Counted from the stretch's first letter, positions 7,634 to 15,582 are shown. The stretch: 19,385 bases of DNA from Selenomonadaceae bacterium (GCA_016280345.1 JAEEGN010000110.1:1-19385); one strand, 5' to 3'. Numbers and translations: made by a program. Notes: generated by a model from the letters alone, not told the origin.

Positions 7634-8314
7634 ATGGAAGTCAAGGTCATGCAGGATATCCTGGGACAGAATGACGCTGTAGCCGGAGCGCTCCGGCAGC
7701 AACTGGCGGCGGCGGGCGTCTATACCCTGAATCTTCTTGGCTCACCCGGCGCCGGAAAGACATCGCTCCTGGAACGGACGCTGGCGGTGTTGAGCGGGGA
7801 GATGCGGATAGCCGTCATCGAGGGAGACCTCTTCACGACGAAGGATGCCGACCGAATTGCGAAGACCGGCGTGTCGGTGGTGCAGATCAATACCAGTGGC
7901 GGCTGTCATCTTGACGCCCCAATGGTGGAGAAAGCACTGACGGACGAGAGATTGAAGATCCCGGGAATCGATCTCCTGATTATTGAAAATGTGGGGAATC
8001 TCGTCTGCCCGGCGGAGTTTGATGTGGGCGAGGACGAAAAGGCGGTAGTGCTTTCCGTCACCGAGGGAAACGATAAGCCGATGAAATATCCGTTGATTTT
8101 CAAGGAATCGGCTCTGACGGTCATCAATAAGGTCGATCTGGCGCCTTATACGGATTTTGATGTGGCGGCGGCACGGGAGGATATTCAGACCATCCATCCG
8201 GGCGCGCTAGTCCTGCCCCTTTCCTGCCGTACCGGGGAAGGCGTGGAGGATTGGTTCGCATGGCTGCGGGCCCGGGTCAAAGCGAAGCGGGAGGGAGCCG
8301 GCAAGGATGATTGA
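7634..8314 (+). CDS. hypB: [NiFe]-hydrogenase nickel incorporation GTPase HypB
   Basis: HypB is a SIMIBI-class GTPase that works with HypA in GTP-dependent nickel insertion. The 226-residue protein has a P-loop at 36-43 (GSPGAGKT), the conserved metal-binding C91-H92 (GGCHLDA) at the dimer interface, and an NKVD base-recognition motif. Neither an N-terminal CxxCGC motif, as in E. coli, nor a histidine-rich stretch, as in rhizobia, is present. It is therefore the minimal form without a nickel-storage extension. It starts directly after the hypA stop and overlaps the next gene by 8 bases. Confidence 0.96.
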   Translation: MEVKVMQDILGQNDAVAGALRQQLAAAGVYTLNLLGSPGAGKTSLLERTLAVLSGEMRIAVIEGDLFTTKDADRIAKTGVSVVQINTSGGCHLDAPMVEKALTDERLKIPGIDLLIIENVGNLVCPAEFDVGEDEKAVVLSVTEGNDKPMKYPLIFKESALTVINKVDLAPYTDFDVAAAREDIQTIHPGALVLPLSCRTGEGVEDWFAWLRARVKAKREGAGKDD

Positions 8315-8804
8315 CGAAAGCATGACGACACCGGTCACGGTCCTTGGTGTCGGCAATATCGTTCTGCGGGACGAAGGATTTGGCGTCCGTGTGGTCCAGC
8401 AGTTGGCGGCGGATTACGATGGCCCGGATGAGGTGCAGATCCTCGATGGCGGGACGCTGGGTATGGAACTTCTGCGATTTCTTGAGGGGACGGAGAAACT
8501 CCTGATCCTCGACGCGGTGAAGGGCGCTTCGCCCGGCAAGCTTTACCGTTTTTCCGGGGACGAAGTAAAGGGCCATTTCAAGGACAAGCTCTCCGCGCAT
8601 GAGATTGGCATCAGCGATATTCTGACATTGTTCGAGCTCACGGAAAAGTCACTACCAGAGGTCATTGTACTGGGTGCTTCGCCGATGGAGCTGGAAGCGG
8701 GACTGGATCTTTCTCCCGTGCTTTCGGCACTGGTGCCGGAGGCAGAACGGATGGCGGTAGACGAACTCCGGCGATGGGGAATTGAGCTTACGAAAAAATC
8801 ATAG
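8307..8804 (+). CDS. Hydrogenase maturation protease, HybD/HyaD type
   Basis: This nickel-dependent endopeptidase removes the C-terminal tail of the hydrogenase large subunit after metal insertion. The 165-residue protein opens with the family motif VLGVGNIVLRDEG. Its predicted nickel ligands E23, D69 and H98 align with E16, D62 and H93 of E. coli HybD, as I recall that sequence. The similarity runs along the whole length (for example ILDGGT-GMELL), so it is closer to HybD/HyaD, which serve group 1 uptake hydrogenases, than to HycI. ATG 8307 overlaps hypB by 8 bases and has GGGAG 9 bases upstream; ATG 8322 is an alternative. The substrate large subunit is not encoded in this window. Confidence 0.93.
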   Translation: MIDESMTTPVTVLGVGNIVLRDEGFGVRVVQQLAADYDGPDEVQILDGGTLGMELLRFLEGTEKLLILDAVKGASPGKLYRFSGDEVKGHFKDKLSAHEIGISDILTLFELTEKSLPEVIVLGASPMELEAGLDLSPVLSALVPEAERMAVDELRRWGIELTKKS

Positions 8805-8842
8805 AAATGTTGCTAAAATTCCCAACGGATTGCAGTATCGTT

Positions 8843-8856
8843 TTGTTACATAACAA
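8843..8856. repeat. 14-base palindrome upstream of the cupin gene
   Basis: TTGTTA, a 2-base centre, and TAACAA form perfect 6-base arms in the 65-base gap after the protease gene, ending at the edge of the cupin ribosome binding site (8857-8863). The arms resemble half-sites bound by the redox regulator Rex, but Rex sites have a wider centre, so assignment to Rex is not supported. It could be an operator or a small hairpin near the ribosome binding site. Confidence 0.4.
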
Positions 8857-8869
8857 GGGGGAGAATAGC

Positions 8870-9199
8870 GTGATCCTTGATTTTTCCACAATGGAGACGC
8901 AGGTCATTCCGCATTTCAAGGGCGGAGAAAAAGAGGTTGCTGCCCAGATGCACAACGACGATCTCTGCCGCATCCTGCGGATACGGCTTGCGCCGGGATC
9001 ATCGGTGGGAGAGCATATCCATGAGGATAGTGCCGAGATCATCTTCGCTTTGGAAGGGGAAGCGGTGGTGCTTTATGACGGCCGGGAGGAGCGGCTGGCC
9101 GTAGGTCAGTGTCATTACTGCCCCAAGGGGCATACCCATACGTTGCGGAACGAAGGCCCGACGGATTTCGTCGCTTACGCCGTCGTCCCGCAGCAGTAA
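8870..9199 (+). CDS. Small single-domain cupin inside the hyp gene run
   Basis: The 109-residue protein is one cupin barrel with both motifs complete. Motif 1 is G43-x5-H49-x-H51-x4-E56-x6-G63; motif 2 is G79-x5-P85-x-G87-x2-H90-x3-N94. The metal ligands H49, H51, E56 and H90 are all present, so it should bind a divalent metal such as Ni, Fe, Mn or Zn; the function is not known. I start at GTG 8870, because AAGGGGGAG (8855-8863) ends 6 bases before it; an upstream in-frame ATG at 8807 lacks a site. It lies 65 bases after the protease and 12 before hypC. That placement suggests a link to hydrogenase maturation or metal handling (inference); it could instead be an unrelated sugar-isomerase-like or sensing cupin. 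Confidence 0.85.
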   Translation: MILDFSTMETQVIPHFKGGEKEVAAQMHNDDLCRILRIRLAPGSSVGEHIHEDSAEIIFALEGEAVVLYDGREERLAVGQCHYCPKGHTHTLRNEGPTDFVAYAVVPQQ

Positions 9200-9211
9200 G
9201 GGGGCGGCGCG

Positions 9212-9463
9212 ATGTGCCTGGCTGTCCCGGCAAAAGTCATTGAAATTCACGATGAGTTGGCGACCGTGGAGGTACGCGGCGTCCGGCGGCCTGCCAGCCT
9301 GATGCTCCTGCCCGAGGCGAAGGAAGGCGACTACGTACTGGTTCATGCCGGTTTCGCTATGCAGATCGTTACGCCGGAGGATGTAAGCGAAATGGAGGCG
9401 CTCTGGGCGGAGATGAACGGCGCTCCCCGCACCGTGGAGAGCCTGGAGAAACGGGATGGATAG
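9212..9463 (+). CDS. hypC: Hydrogenase maturation chaperone HypC
   Basis: HypC is a small chaperone that, with HypD, carries the iron atom with its CN and CO ligands to the hydrogenase large-subunit precursor. The 83-residue protein starts MCLAVPAKV; C2, exposed after methionine removal, is the essential cysteine of the family. The remainder is the small OB-like barrel with a helical tail. ATG 9212 follows a GGGGG-containing site. Its end overlaps the hypD start by 8 bases, consistent with the two proteins working as a complex. Confidence 0.96.
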   Translation: MCLAVPAKVIEIHDELATVEVRGVRRPASLMLLPEAKEGDYVLVHAGFAMQIVTPEDVSEMEALWAEMNGAPRTVESLEKRDG

Positions 9464-10571
9464 AGGAGCGGCGACTGCGGATGAAAAGGCGCTGGTAAAG
9501 CGTCTGATTGAGGAAATTCACCGCCTGTTAGGAAAACGGGAACGGCCGGTCCGCTTCATGGAAGTCTGTGGCACCCATACCGTTTCGATATTCCGGGCCG
9601 GGTTGCGCCAGCTTTTGCCGGAGGCGGTGGAATTGGTTTCCGGGCCCGGCTGTCCGGTCTGCGTGACGCCGGCTTCGTACATCGACTATGCTTTGGCTTA
9701 CGCTGAAGAGCCGGACACCATCCTCACGACTTTCGGCGATATGATGAAGGTCCCCGGCAGCGCTTCCAGCCTTGCCGCGGCACACGCGGTCGGCGCAGAT
9801 ATCCGTGTCGTCTATTCACCGCTGGACAGCCTTGCTGTCGCTACGGAAAACCCGGAAAAACGCGTGATTTTTCTCGCTGTCGGTTTTGAGACCACCGCTC
9901 CGGCGGAGGCGGCGACGGTCATCGCAGCAAAGCAACAAGGACTGGAGAACTTTTTCCTGCTTTCGGCACAGAAACTCGTTCCGCCTGCAATCAAAATGCT
10001 TTTGGATGATCCGGAAACCCAAGTGGACGGTTTCCTTCTTCCGGGGCATGTGGCGGTCGTCACCGGGACGTCGGCGTTTGAGTTTCTGCCCCGTGATTAC
10101 GGGAGGCCCGGCGTCGTGGCGGGATTTGAGCCGCTGGAGCTATTGCGGGCTATCTACCGGCTGGCGCAAATGACGGCGGCGGGCGAGGCCCGAATTATCA
10201 ATGAATACAACCGGGCTGTACGGTCTGACGGCAATCCGGCTGCCCGGAAAACAATGGATACAGTCTACGAGACGATTGACACAGAATGGCGCGGTTTAGG
10301 GAAGATTCCGGCCTCCGGTCTTGCCATGCGGACAGAGTGGAGCAGTTTCGATATTGCTGCGGTCAATCCACGGACGGTATCGGTGACGGCAAAGCCTACC
10401 GCCTGCCGCTGTGGTGAGGTCTTGCGGGGCCGGGTTTCGCCGCCGGATTGCCCGCTCTTTGGCCGGGCCTGCCAGCCGGAGCACGCCGTCGGCCCCTGCA
10501 TGGTCTCGGTGGAAGGTGTCTGTGCAGCCTGGCATAAATACGGAGGGAGCCGGTTCCGTTATGGACAATAA
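9456..10571 (+). CDS. hypD: Hydrogenase Fe(CN)2CO assembly protein HypD
   Basis: HypD is the [4Fe-4S] scaffold on which the Fe(CN)2CO group is built, together with HypC and HypE. The 371-residue protein has all the characteristic cysteine motifs: MEVCGTH (C38), SGPGCPVC (C66, C69), TTFGDMMKVPG and GFETTAP. The C-terminal cluster of cysteines (C317 to C356, within ACRC, PDC, RACQPEH, GPC and GVC) binds the iron-sulfur cluster. The length is typical and no key residue is missing. It starts within the end of hypC and its last 11 bases overlap the hypE start. Confidence 0.97.
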   Translation: MDRGAATADEKALVKRLIEEIHRLLGKRERPVRFMEVCGTHTVSIFRAGLRQLLPEAVELVSGPGCPVCVTPASYIDYALAYAEEPDTILTTFGDMMKVPGSASSLAAAHAVGADIRVVYSPLDSLAVATENPEKRVIFLAVGFETTAPAEAATVIAAKQQGLENFFLLSAQKLVPPAIKMLLDDPETQVDGFLLPGHVAVVTGTSAFEFLPRDYGRPGVVAGFEPLELLRAIYRLAQMTAAGEARIINEYNRAVRSDGNPAARKTMDTVYETIDTEWRGLGKIPASGLAMRTEWSSFDIAAVNPRTVSVTAKPTACRCGEVLRGRVSPPDCPLFGRACQPEHAVGPCMVSVEGVCAAWHKYGGSRFRYGQ

Positions 10572-11568
10572 TACGATACAGTTGGCTCACGGTGCCGGAG
10601 GGAGCCGTGGCGCCGAACTCATGCGGGAGGTCATACTGCCTGTTCTTGATAATCCCGTCCTGCGTCAGATGCATGATGGGGCCGTCCTTTCTCCGCGGAG
10701 ACCGGTCGCTTTCACGACCGATTCCTATGTGGTAGAGCCCCGCTTTTTTCCCGGCGGCAGCATCGGCCGGTTGGCGGTCTGCGGTACGGTGAACGATCTC
10801 GCCATGACCGGCGCGACGGCACGTTACCTTTCACTGGCGCTGATCCTGGAGGAAGGGTTTTCCATCGCGGAGCTACGCCGGGTACTGAAGGATGTGCGGG
10901 AAGCCGCGGAAGAGGCCGGCGTGGAAATCGTCACTGGCGATACGAAAGTCGTAGGGCGCGGCGCCGCGGACGGCATCTATATCAATACTGCCGGGATTGG
11001 CGAAATCATCGAAGGCGCAGCCATTTCACCGGTCAATATCCGGCCGGGTATGGATATCCTCGTTTCCGGTTTTCTCGGCGATCATGCCGCGACGTTGCTT
11101 GCGGCCCGTCACGGTATGGAGTTGCCGGAGACAATCCGAAGTGACGCCGCGCCGCTGGCCGGCCTGGTACGGGAAATGATTGCCGCCGCCCCGGGCATCG
11201 CCTGCCTGCGGGATCCCACCCGGGGCGGTGCCGCCGCGACGCTGAACGAATTGGCTGGTCAGGCACGAGTCGGCATTCTCATTGATGAGGAGTTCTTGCC
11301 CGTGCGGCCTGAGGTGGCCGGCGTTTGTGATTTGCTGGGGCTGGATCCCCTTACCCTGGCCAATGAAGGCAAGCTAATTGCTGTTGTTGATCCAGCAGCT
11401 ACGGAATCTGTCCTGAGTGCCATGCGGGCCAATCCTTTGGGGAAAGAGGCCTGTTGCATCGGCCGGACGACCGCCGGAGAGCCGGGCGAGGTGACGCTGC
11501 GTACCGCATTCGGCGGCATCCGCATCGTGGAAATGCCACCAGGCGAGCTGGTGCCGAGGATTTGCTGA
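10561..11568 (+). CDS. hypE: Hydrogenase cyanide-ligand synthesis protein HypE
   Basis: HypE dehydrates an S-carbamoyl group on its own C-terminal cysteine to thiocyanate, using ATP, and passes cyanide to the HypC-HypD complex. The 335-residue protein has the PurM-like ATP-binding fold (LAHGAGGSRG near the N-terminus, FTTDSYVV, GDTKVV, DPTRGG) and ends in PRIC, so the essential terminal C335 is intact. The frame is open upstream within hypD, but the start at ATG 10561 is preferred: GGAGGGAG (10542-10549) is 11 bases upstream and the family begins near this point. Its carbamoyl donor HypF is not encoded in the window. The next gene, cysE, follows after 38 bases without a terminator. Confidence 0.97.
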   Translation: MDNNTIQLAHGAGGSRGAELMREVILPVLDNPVLRQMHDGAVLSPRRPVAFTTDSYVVEPRFFPGGSIGRLAVCGTVNDLAMTGATARYLSLALILEEGFSIAELRRVLKDVREAAEEAGVEIVTGDTKVVGRGAADGIYINTAGIGEIIEGAAISPVNIRPGMDILVSGFLGDHAATLLAARHGMELPETIRSDAAPLAGLVREMIAAAPGIACLRDPTRGGAAATLNELAGQARVGILIDEEFLPVRPEVAGVCDLLGLDPLTLANEGKLIAVVDPAATESVLSAMRANPLGKEACCIGRTTAGEPGEVTLRTAFGGIRIVEMPPGELVPRIC

Positions 11569-11606
11569 TATGAGAAGCTGTATTTTAGGCGGGGAGTTGA
11601 AGATTC

Positions 11607-12563
11607 ATGACCATATCCAGAGAAAAAGAAATACAGGAAGTCGTCAGCGAGATTTTAGTCGATTACCAGCAAGACCGGCCGATTGATCAGCTGGACGTAT
11701 CGACACAGGTCGATGAGAAGGCGGTGATCAAGGTTCTGCAAAAACTCCTGCGCATCCTGTTTCCGGGATATTACCGCCGGAAATTCTACAGCCCGCGGGA
11801 CAGCGTACTTGATCTTGCTTCATATTTGGAAGAAATTGAGTTTATCCTGAGCCGTCAGATTGCAGGTGTGCTGCGGGGAATGCCGGATCATGCCGAGACA
11901 GAGGAGCCGCAGATTCAGAGAGAGGCCCAGCGCCTCGTCTTTGCCTTCCTGCATCGCATCCCGCGTCTTCGCGAGTATATCGATACCGATCTGGAAGCGG
12001 CGTTTGACGGCGATCCGGCGGCCAAAAGCAAAGAAGAAATCGTTCTGGCCTATCCCGGGCTCCTGGCCATCACAATCTATCGCATCGCCCACGAGTTGTT
12101 CACGCTGCAGGTGCCGCTGATTCCCCGGATGATGACGGAATATGCGCATGGCCGTACCGGAGTTGATATCCATCCCGGTGCGGTGATCGGAAAGTATTTC
12201 TTCATTGACCATGCCACCGGCGTTGTGGTGGGCGAGACTTCTATCATCGGCGAGCACGTCAAGCTCTATCAGGGCGTCACGATTGGCGCGCTTTCCACTC
12301 GTGGTGGTCAGCGACTCAAGGGAACGAAACGTCACCCGACGATAGAGGACAACGTGACCATCTATTCCGGCGCCTCCATCCTCGGCGGCGATACCGTCAT
12401 CGGCCATGACTGCGTCATTGGCGGCAACTCTTTCATCACGAAATCCATCAAACCGTGCACCCGCGTCAGCATCAAGAATCAGGAGCTCCAGATTGACGAG
12501 CAGGACGGTTGTTGCACAGAGGAGCACGAACTCGAGCAGGGTGCTTGGTTTTATACGATTTGA
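11607..12563 (+). CDS. cysE: Serine O-acetyltransferase, long EpsC type
   Basis: The enzyme acetylates L-serine with acetyl-CoA, the first committed step of cysteine synthesis. The 318-residue protein has a long alpha-helical N-terminal half (about 1-175) and a C-terminal left-handed beta-helix of hexapeptide repeats (about 185-300). The catalytic D201-H202 pair lies in FIDHATGVVVGET, and a loop with THRGGQ-like residues (STRGGQRLKG) precedes the next coils. It therefore matches the long EpsC subgroup of serine acetyltransferases rather than the shorter E. coli form. ATG 11607 has GGGGAG about 10 bases upstream. No cysK is present nearby. Its place between hypE and mrp suggests co-expression with cofactor-assembly genes. 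Confidence 0.93.
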   Translation: MTISREKEIQEVVSEILVDYQQDRPIDQLDVSTQVDEKAVIKVLQKLLRILFPGYYRRKFYSPRDSVLDLASYLEEIEFILSRQIAGVLRGMPDHAETEEPQIQREAQRLVFAFLHRIPRLREYIDTDLEAAFDGDPAAKSKEEIVLAYPGLLAITIYRIAHELFTLQVPLIPRMMTEYAHGRTGVDIHPGAVIGKYFFIDHATGVVVGETSIIGEHVKLYQGVTIGALSTRGGQRLKGTKRHPTIEDNVTIYSGASILGGDTVIGHDCVIGGNSFITKSIKPCTRVSIKNQELQIDEQDGCCTEEHELEQGAWFYTI

Positions 12564-12617
12564 AGCCACGTTATAAAGCATGATGCATGAAAATCATTCA
12601 AAAAGGAGCGATTCATA

Positions 12618-13460
12618 GTGACGGATACGAACTGCGATCATGATTGCGGGTCCTGCGGGGTTGACTGTGCCGAGCGGCAGACACCGGAGAGTCTGCTTGC
12701 CAAGCCGCACGAACTTTCCGATATCAAGCACGTTGTGGCGGTAATGAGCGGCAAGGGCGGCGTGGGAAAATCCCTGGTAACTTCCCTGGCGGCGGTCCTG
12801 ATGAACCGGGCTGGCTACCACACCGGTATCCTGGACGCCGATGTGACCGGCCCCTCTATTCCGAAGATGTTCGGAGTGTCCGGCGAAATCCGGGGAAGTG
12901 AATCCGGTGCGTATCCTTTGCCCAGTTCCGGCGGCGTCGAAATCATGTCCATCAATCTGATGTTGCCCAGCGATACCGATCCTGTTGTTTGGCGGGGGCC
13001 GGTGATTTCGGGTGTCGTCAGGCAGTTCTGGTCGGAAATCATCTGGCAGGATATGGATTACCTTTTCGTGGATATGCCACCGGGCACAGGCGATGTCCCG
13101 TTGACGGTTTTCCAGTCCCTTCCGGTGGACGGTATACTGGTGGTGACGTCGCCGCAGGATCTGGTGGCGATGATCGTCAAGAAGGCCGTGAACATGGCCA
13201 AGCTCTTGGACGTACCCATCCTGGGCCTGATTGAGAATATGTCCTTTTTCCAATGTTCCAATTGTGGCCGGGAGCATCTGATCTTCGGGAAGAGCCATCT
13301 GCCTTCGATTGCCGCTCAGTATGACCTGCCGGTGCTGGGGCGTATCCCTATCGATCCGGCGTTGGCGGCGGCTTCTGACGAGGGAACAATCGAAACGGTT
13401 GAAGGCCATTGGCTCGACGCGATGGTGAAGGTACTGGAGGCACTGGAAAAGAGGAAATAA
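12618..13460 (+). CDS. mrp: Mrp/NBP35 family Fe-S cluster carrier ATPase
   Basis: Mrp/ApbC/Nbp35 proteins are P-loop ATPases that bind and transfer iron-sulfur clusters, probably as dimers. The 280-residue protein has the deviant Walker A GKGGVGKS, the family signature DMPPGTGD, and a C213-x2-C216 pair that bridges the cluster between subunits. In addition, its N-terminus carries C6-x3-C10-x2-C13-x3-C17, a candidate second cluster site analogous to, but spaced unlike, the ferredoxin-like motif of Nbp35. The start is GTG 12618, with AAAAGGAG 9 bases upstream. It follows cysE by 54 bases with no terminator and is closed by a hairpin at 13466. It may supply Fe-S clusters to HypD or hydrogenase subunits (inference). 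Confidence 0.93.
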   Translation: MTDTNCDHDCGSCGVDCAERQTPESLLAKPHELSDIKHVVAVMSGKGGVGKSLVTSLAAVLMNRAGYHTGILDADVTGPSIPKMFGVSGEIRGSESGAYPLPSSGGVEIMSINLMLPSDTDPVVWRGPVISGVVRQFWSEIIWQDMDYLFVDMPPGTGDVPLTVFQSLPVDGILVVTSPQDLVAMIVKKAVNMAKLLDVPILGLIENMSFFQCSNCGREHLIFGKSHLPSIAAQYDLPVLGRIPIDPALAAASDEGTIETVEGHWLDAMVKVLEALEKRK

Positions 13461-13465
13461 GAAAC

Positions 13466-13496
13466 GGATTGTAGGAGAAATATAATCCTTCTTTTT
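13466..13496 (+). terminator. Weak intrinsic terminator after mrp
   Basis: Arms 13466-13473 and 13481-13488 pair over 8 positions, one wobble, around a 7-base loop and are followed by TTCTTTTT. The stem is A+T-rich, so it is weaker than the other terminators here, but the T-tail and position directly after mrp fit a forward terminator. Confidence 0.55.
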
Positions 13497-13505
13497 GAGA
13501 CTTCC

Positions 13506-13548
13506 GGGAAAAAGAAAGCTCCCGGACGGAATCTCCGTCCGAGAGCTT
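13506..13548 (-). terminator. Intrinsic terminator of htpG
   Basis: Arms 13516-13530 and 13534-13548 form a stem of 6 plus 7 pairs with a 2x2 internal mismatch and a 3-base loop. On the minus strand it is followed by a T-rich run (the A-run at 13508-13517 of the plus strand), so it terminates htpG and not mrp. It starts 30 bases after the htpG stop codon. Confidence 0.8.
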
Positions 13549-13577
13549 GAAACAGCAAACTATTGTATGAAGGAATA

Positions 13578-15551
13578 TCACTGAGCCGGATTGGCTTCTG
13601 CCATCAGCTTGGCGACCTTGTTGGCAAAATCCACCGGGTTTTCCGGCAGGATGCCCTCGATGAGCAGCGCCTGGGTATAGAGGAGATCGCAGTAGTCCTT
13701 GAAATCCTGTCCGTCCTTGCCGGCCTCGTGGAGTTTCGTGAGGCGCTGGAAAAGATCGTGATGGGGATTGAGTTCCAGGATGCGCTTCGCCTTGAACATA
13801 TTGGGTCCGTCCATTTCGGCGAAGGTCTGCTCCATGGAGAGGCTCGGCCCCTGCTCGTCCGCGACAAGGCAGACAGCGCTGGTCTTGAGGCGGTTTGAGA
13901 GCTTGACTTCGGCGACCTTGTCGCCCAGTGTTTCCTTGATGTCTTTCAGCAAATCACCGCTTTCTTTGGCAACCTTTTCCGTCTCTTTCTTTTCCTGCTC
14001 CGACTCGGCGTCGCCCAGATCGAGATCGCCGCGGCTGATGGACTGGAAGTGCTTGCTGTCGTATTCGTGCAGGGACTCGATGGTGAACTCGTCCACCGTG
14101 TCGGTAAGATAAAGAACTTCTATGCCTTTCTCCCGCAGAAGCTCCATCTGAGGCAAAGCGTCGATGATAGCTTCGTCCTTGCCGGTGGCGTAATAAATCT
14201 TCTTCTGGCTCAGCGGCATACGCTCCACGTATTCCTTCAGGGAGACCAGCTTCTTCTCCTTTGAGGTCTTGAAGAGAATCAAATCCTTCAGCTTGTCCTT
14301 GGTGTCATTGCCACCGTAGATTGAGCCGTAAATGCCAATTTTCAAGGACTTTCCGAAAGCATCCCAGAATTTCTCGTAATGCTCGCGGTCATCCTTCATG
14401 GCCTTGGCCAGTGTCTTAAGGATGTTCTTTTCAAGATTCTTGCCGATGACCTTGAGCTCGCGGCTCTGCTGCAATAGTTCGCGGGAAATATTCAGCGAGA
14501 GATCCGGTGAGTCCACCAGGCCTTTGACGAAACGCAGATAGTCCGGCAGCAAGTCCTTGCACTTTTCCATGATGAAGACGTGGCGGGAATAGAGTTGGAG
14601 CCCCGGCTCGAAATCCTGATGGTAGAGGTTGAAAGGAGCGCTGCCCGGAATATACATGAGAGCCGTGTATTCCACGGTACCCTCGGCTTTGGTATGGAAC
14701 ACGTCCATCGGGTCTTCCCATTCGTGGAACTGGTTTTTGTAGAATTCATTGTATTCTTCGGACGTGATATCCTTTTTGTCCCTTGTCCAAAGCGGTTGCA
14801 TGGAATTCAGCGTCTTGAGCTCGACCTTCTTTTCCGGCTTCGCTCCTTCGATGACCTTGCCGTCTTTGTCCCGGGGCAGTTCTTCCGTCTCGAAATTCAT
14901 GCGGATCGGGTAGCGTACATAGTCGGAATACTTCTTGATCAGGCGCTGCAGGGTGTACTGGTCGCAGAAATCCGTGCCGGCCTCGCTGCCGTAAAATTCC
15001 TTGGCGAGATACAGCGTGATTGTCGTACCGCGGTTTTCCTTCTCGCCGGGTTCAATGGTGAACGTGCCGCTACCGTCGGATTCCCAGCGAACCGCCTCCG
15101 TTTCGCCGGCTTTGCGGCTCAGGATGACGACCTTTTCCGATACCATAAAAGCGGAGTAGAAGCCGACGCCGAACTGCCCGATCATATCCTTGTCACTGAT
15201 GGCACCGCCGTCTTCTTTCGCTTCTTTCAATTTCTCCAGGAAAGCGCGGGTGCCGGACTTGGCGATGGTGCCGATGTTCTCGATGACTTCGTCCTTCGTC
15301 ATGCCGATGCCGTTGTCGGAAATCGTCAGCGTGTGGGATTCCTTATCAGGCACCAGGAAAATCTCGAAGTCTTCGTCGCCTTCCAAAATAGCCCGGTCCG
15401 TCAGCGACTCGAAGTGCGCCTTGTCGATGGCGTCGGAGGCGTTGGAAATGAGCTCACGCAGGAAGATCTCCTGGTTCGTATAAATGGAATGGACCATGAG
15501 ATCCAGAAGCTGCTTGGTTTCCGCTTGGAATTCATGAGTTTCTTTCGCCAT
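13578..15551 (-). CDS. htpG: Hsp90 family chaperone HtpG
   Basis: HtpG is the bacterial Hsp90, an ATP-driven cytoplasmic chaperone dimer. The 657-residue protein contains the three conserved blocks of the GHKL ATPase domain: the IFLRELISNASDA helix with its Glu and Asn, DNGIGM, and GQFGVGFYSAFMV. Middle and C-terminal dimerisation domains follow at the normal length. The frame runs 16 codons further upstream, but I start at the inner ATG (first base 15551): it matches the family's MAKETHEF-type N-terminus and has AGAGG 7 bases before it, while the upstream ATG falls within the operator. It is the only minus-strand gene here, with its own promoter, operator and terminator, lying between mrp and a divergent glycosyltransferase cluster. 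Confidence 0.96.
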   Translation of the reverse strand: MAKETHEFQAETKQLLDLMVHSIYTNQEIFLRELISNASDAIDKAHFESLTDRAILEGDEDFEIFLVPDKESHTLTISDNGIGMTKDEVIENIGTIAKSGTRAFLEKLKEAKEDGGAISDKDMIGQFGVGFYSAFMVSEKVVILSRKAGETEAVRWESDGSGTFTIEPGEKENRGTTITLYLAKEFYGSEAGTDFCDQYTLQRLIKKYSDYVRYPIRMNFETEELPRDKDGKVIEGAKPEKKVELKTLNSMQPLWTRDKKDITSEEYNEFYKNQFHEWEDPMDVFHTKAEGTVEYTALMYIPGSAPFNLYHQDFEPGLQLYSRHVFIMEKCKDLLPDYLRFVKGLVDSPDLSLNISRELLQQSRELKVIGKNLEKNILKTLAKAMKDDREHYEKFWDAFGKSLKIGIYGSIYGGNDTKDKLKDLILFKTSKEKKLVSLKEYVERMPLSQKKIYYATGKDEAIIDALPQMELLREKGIEVLYLTDTVDEFTIESLHEYDSKHFQSISRGDLDLGDAESEQEKKETEKVAKESGDLLKDIKETLGDKVAEVKLSNRLKTSAVCLVADEQGPSLSMEQTFAEMDGPNMFKAKRILELNPHHDLFQRLTKLHEAGKDGQDFKDYCDLLYTQALLIEGILPENPVDFANKVAKLMAEANPAQ

Positions 15552-15582
15552 GTAATACCTCTTCTTTCTGTTGTGTTCTTTT

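Noticed and set aside
8843..8856. Rex or FNR operator at the palindrome before the cupin
   Set aside because: The arms resemble Rex half-sites but the centre is 2 bases instead of about 6, and FNR sites have a TTGAT-N4-ATCAA form. No regulator is assigned.
10411..10560. Longer hypE with 50 extra N-terminal residues
   Set aside because: The extra frame lies inside hypD and has no family resemblance. ATG 10561 with its upstream GGAGGGAG site fits the family start.
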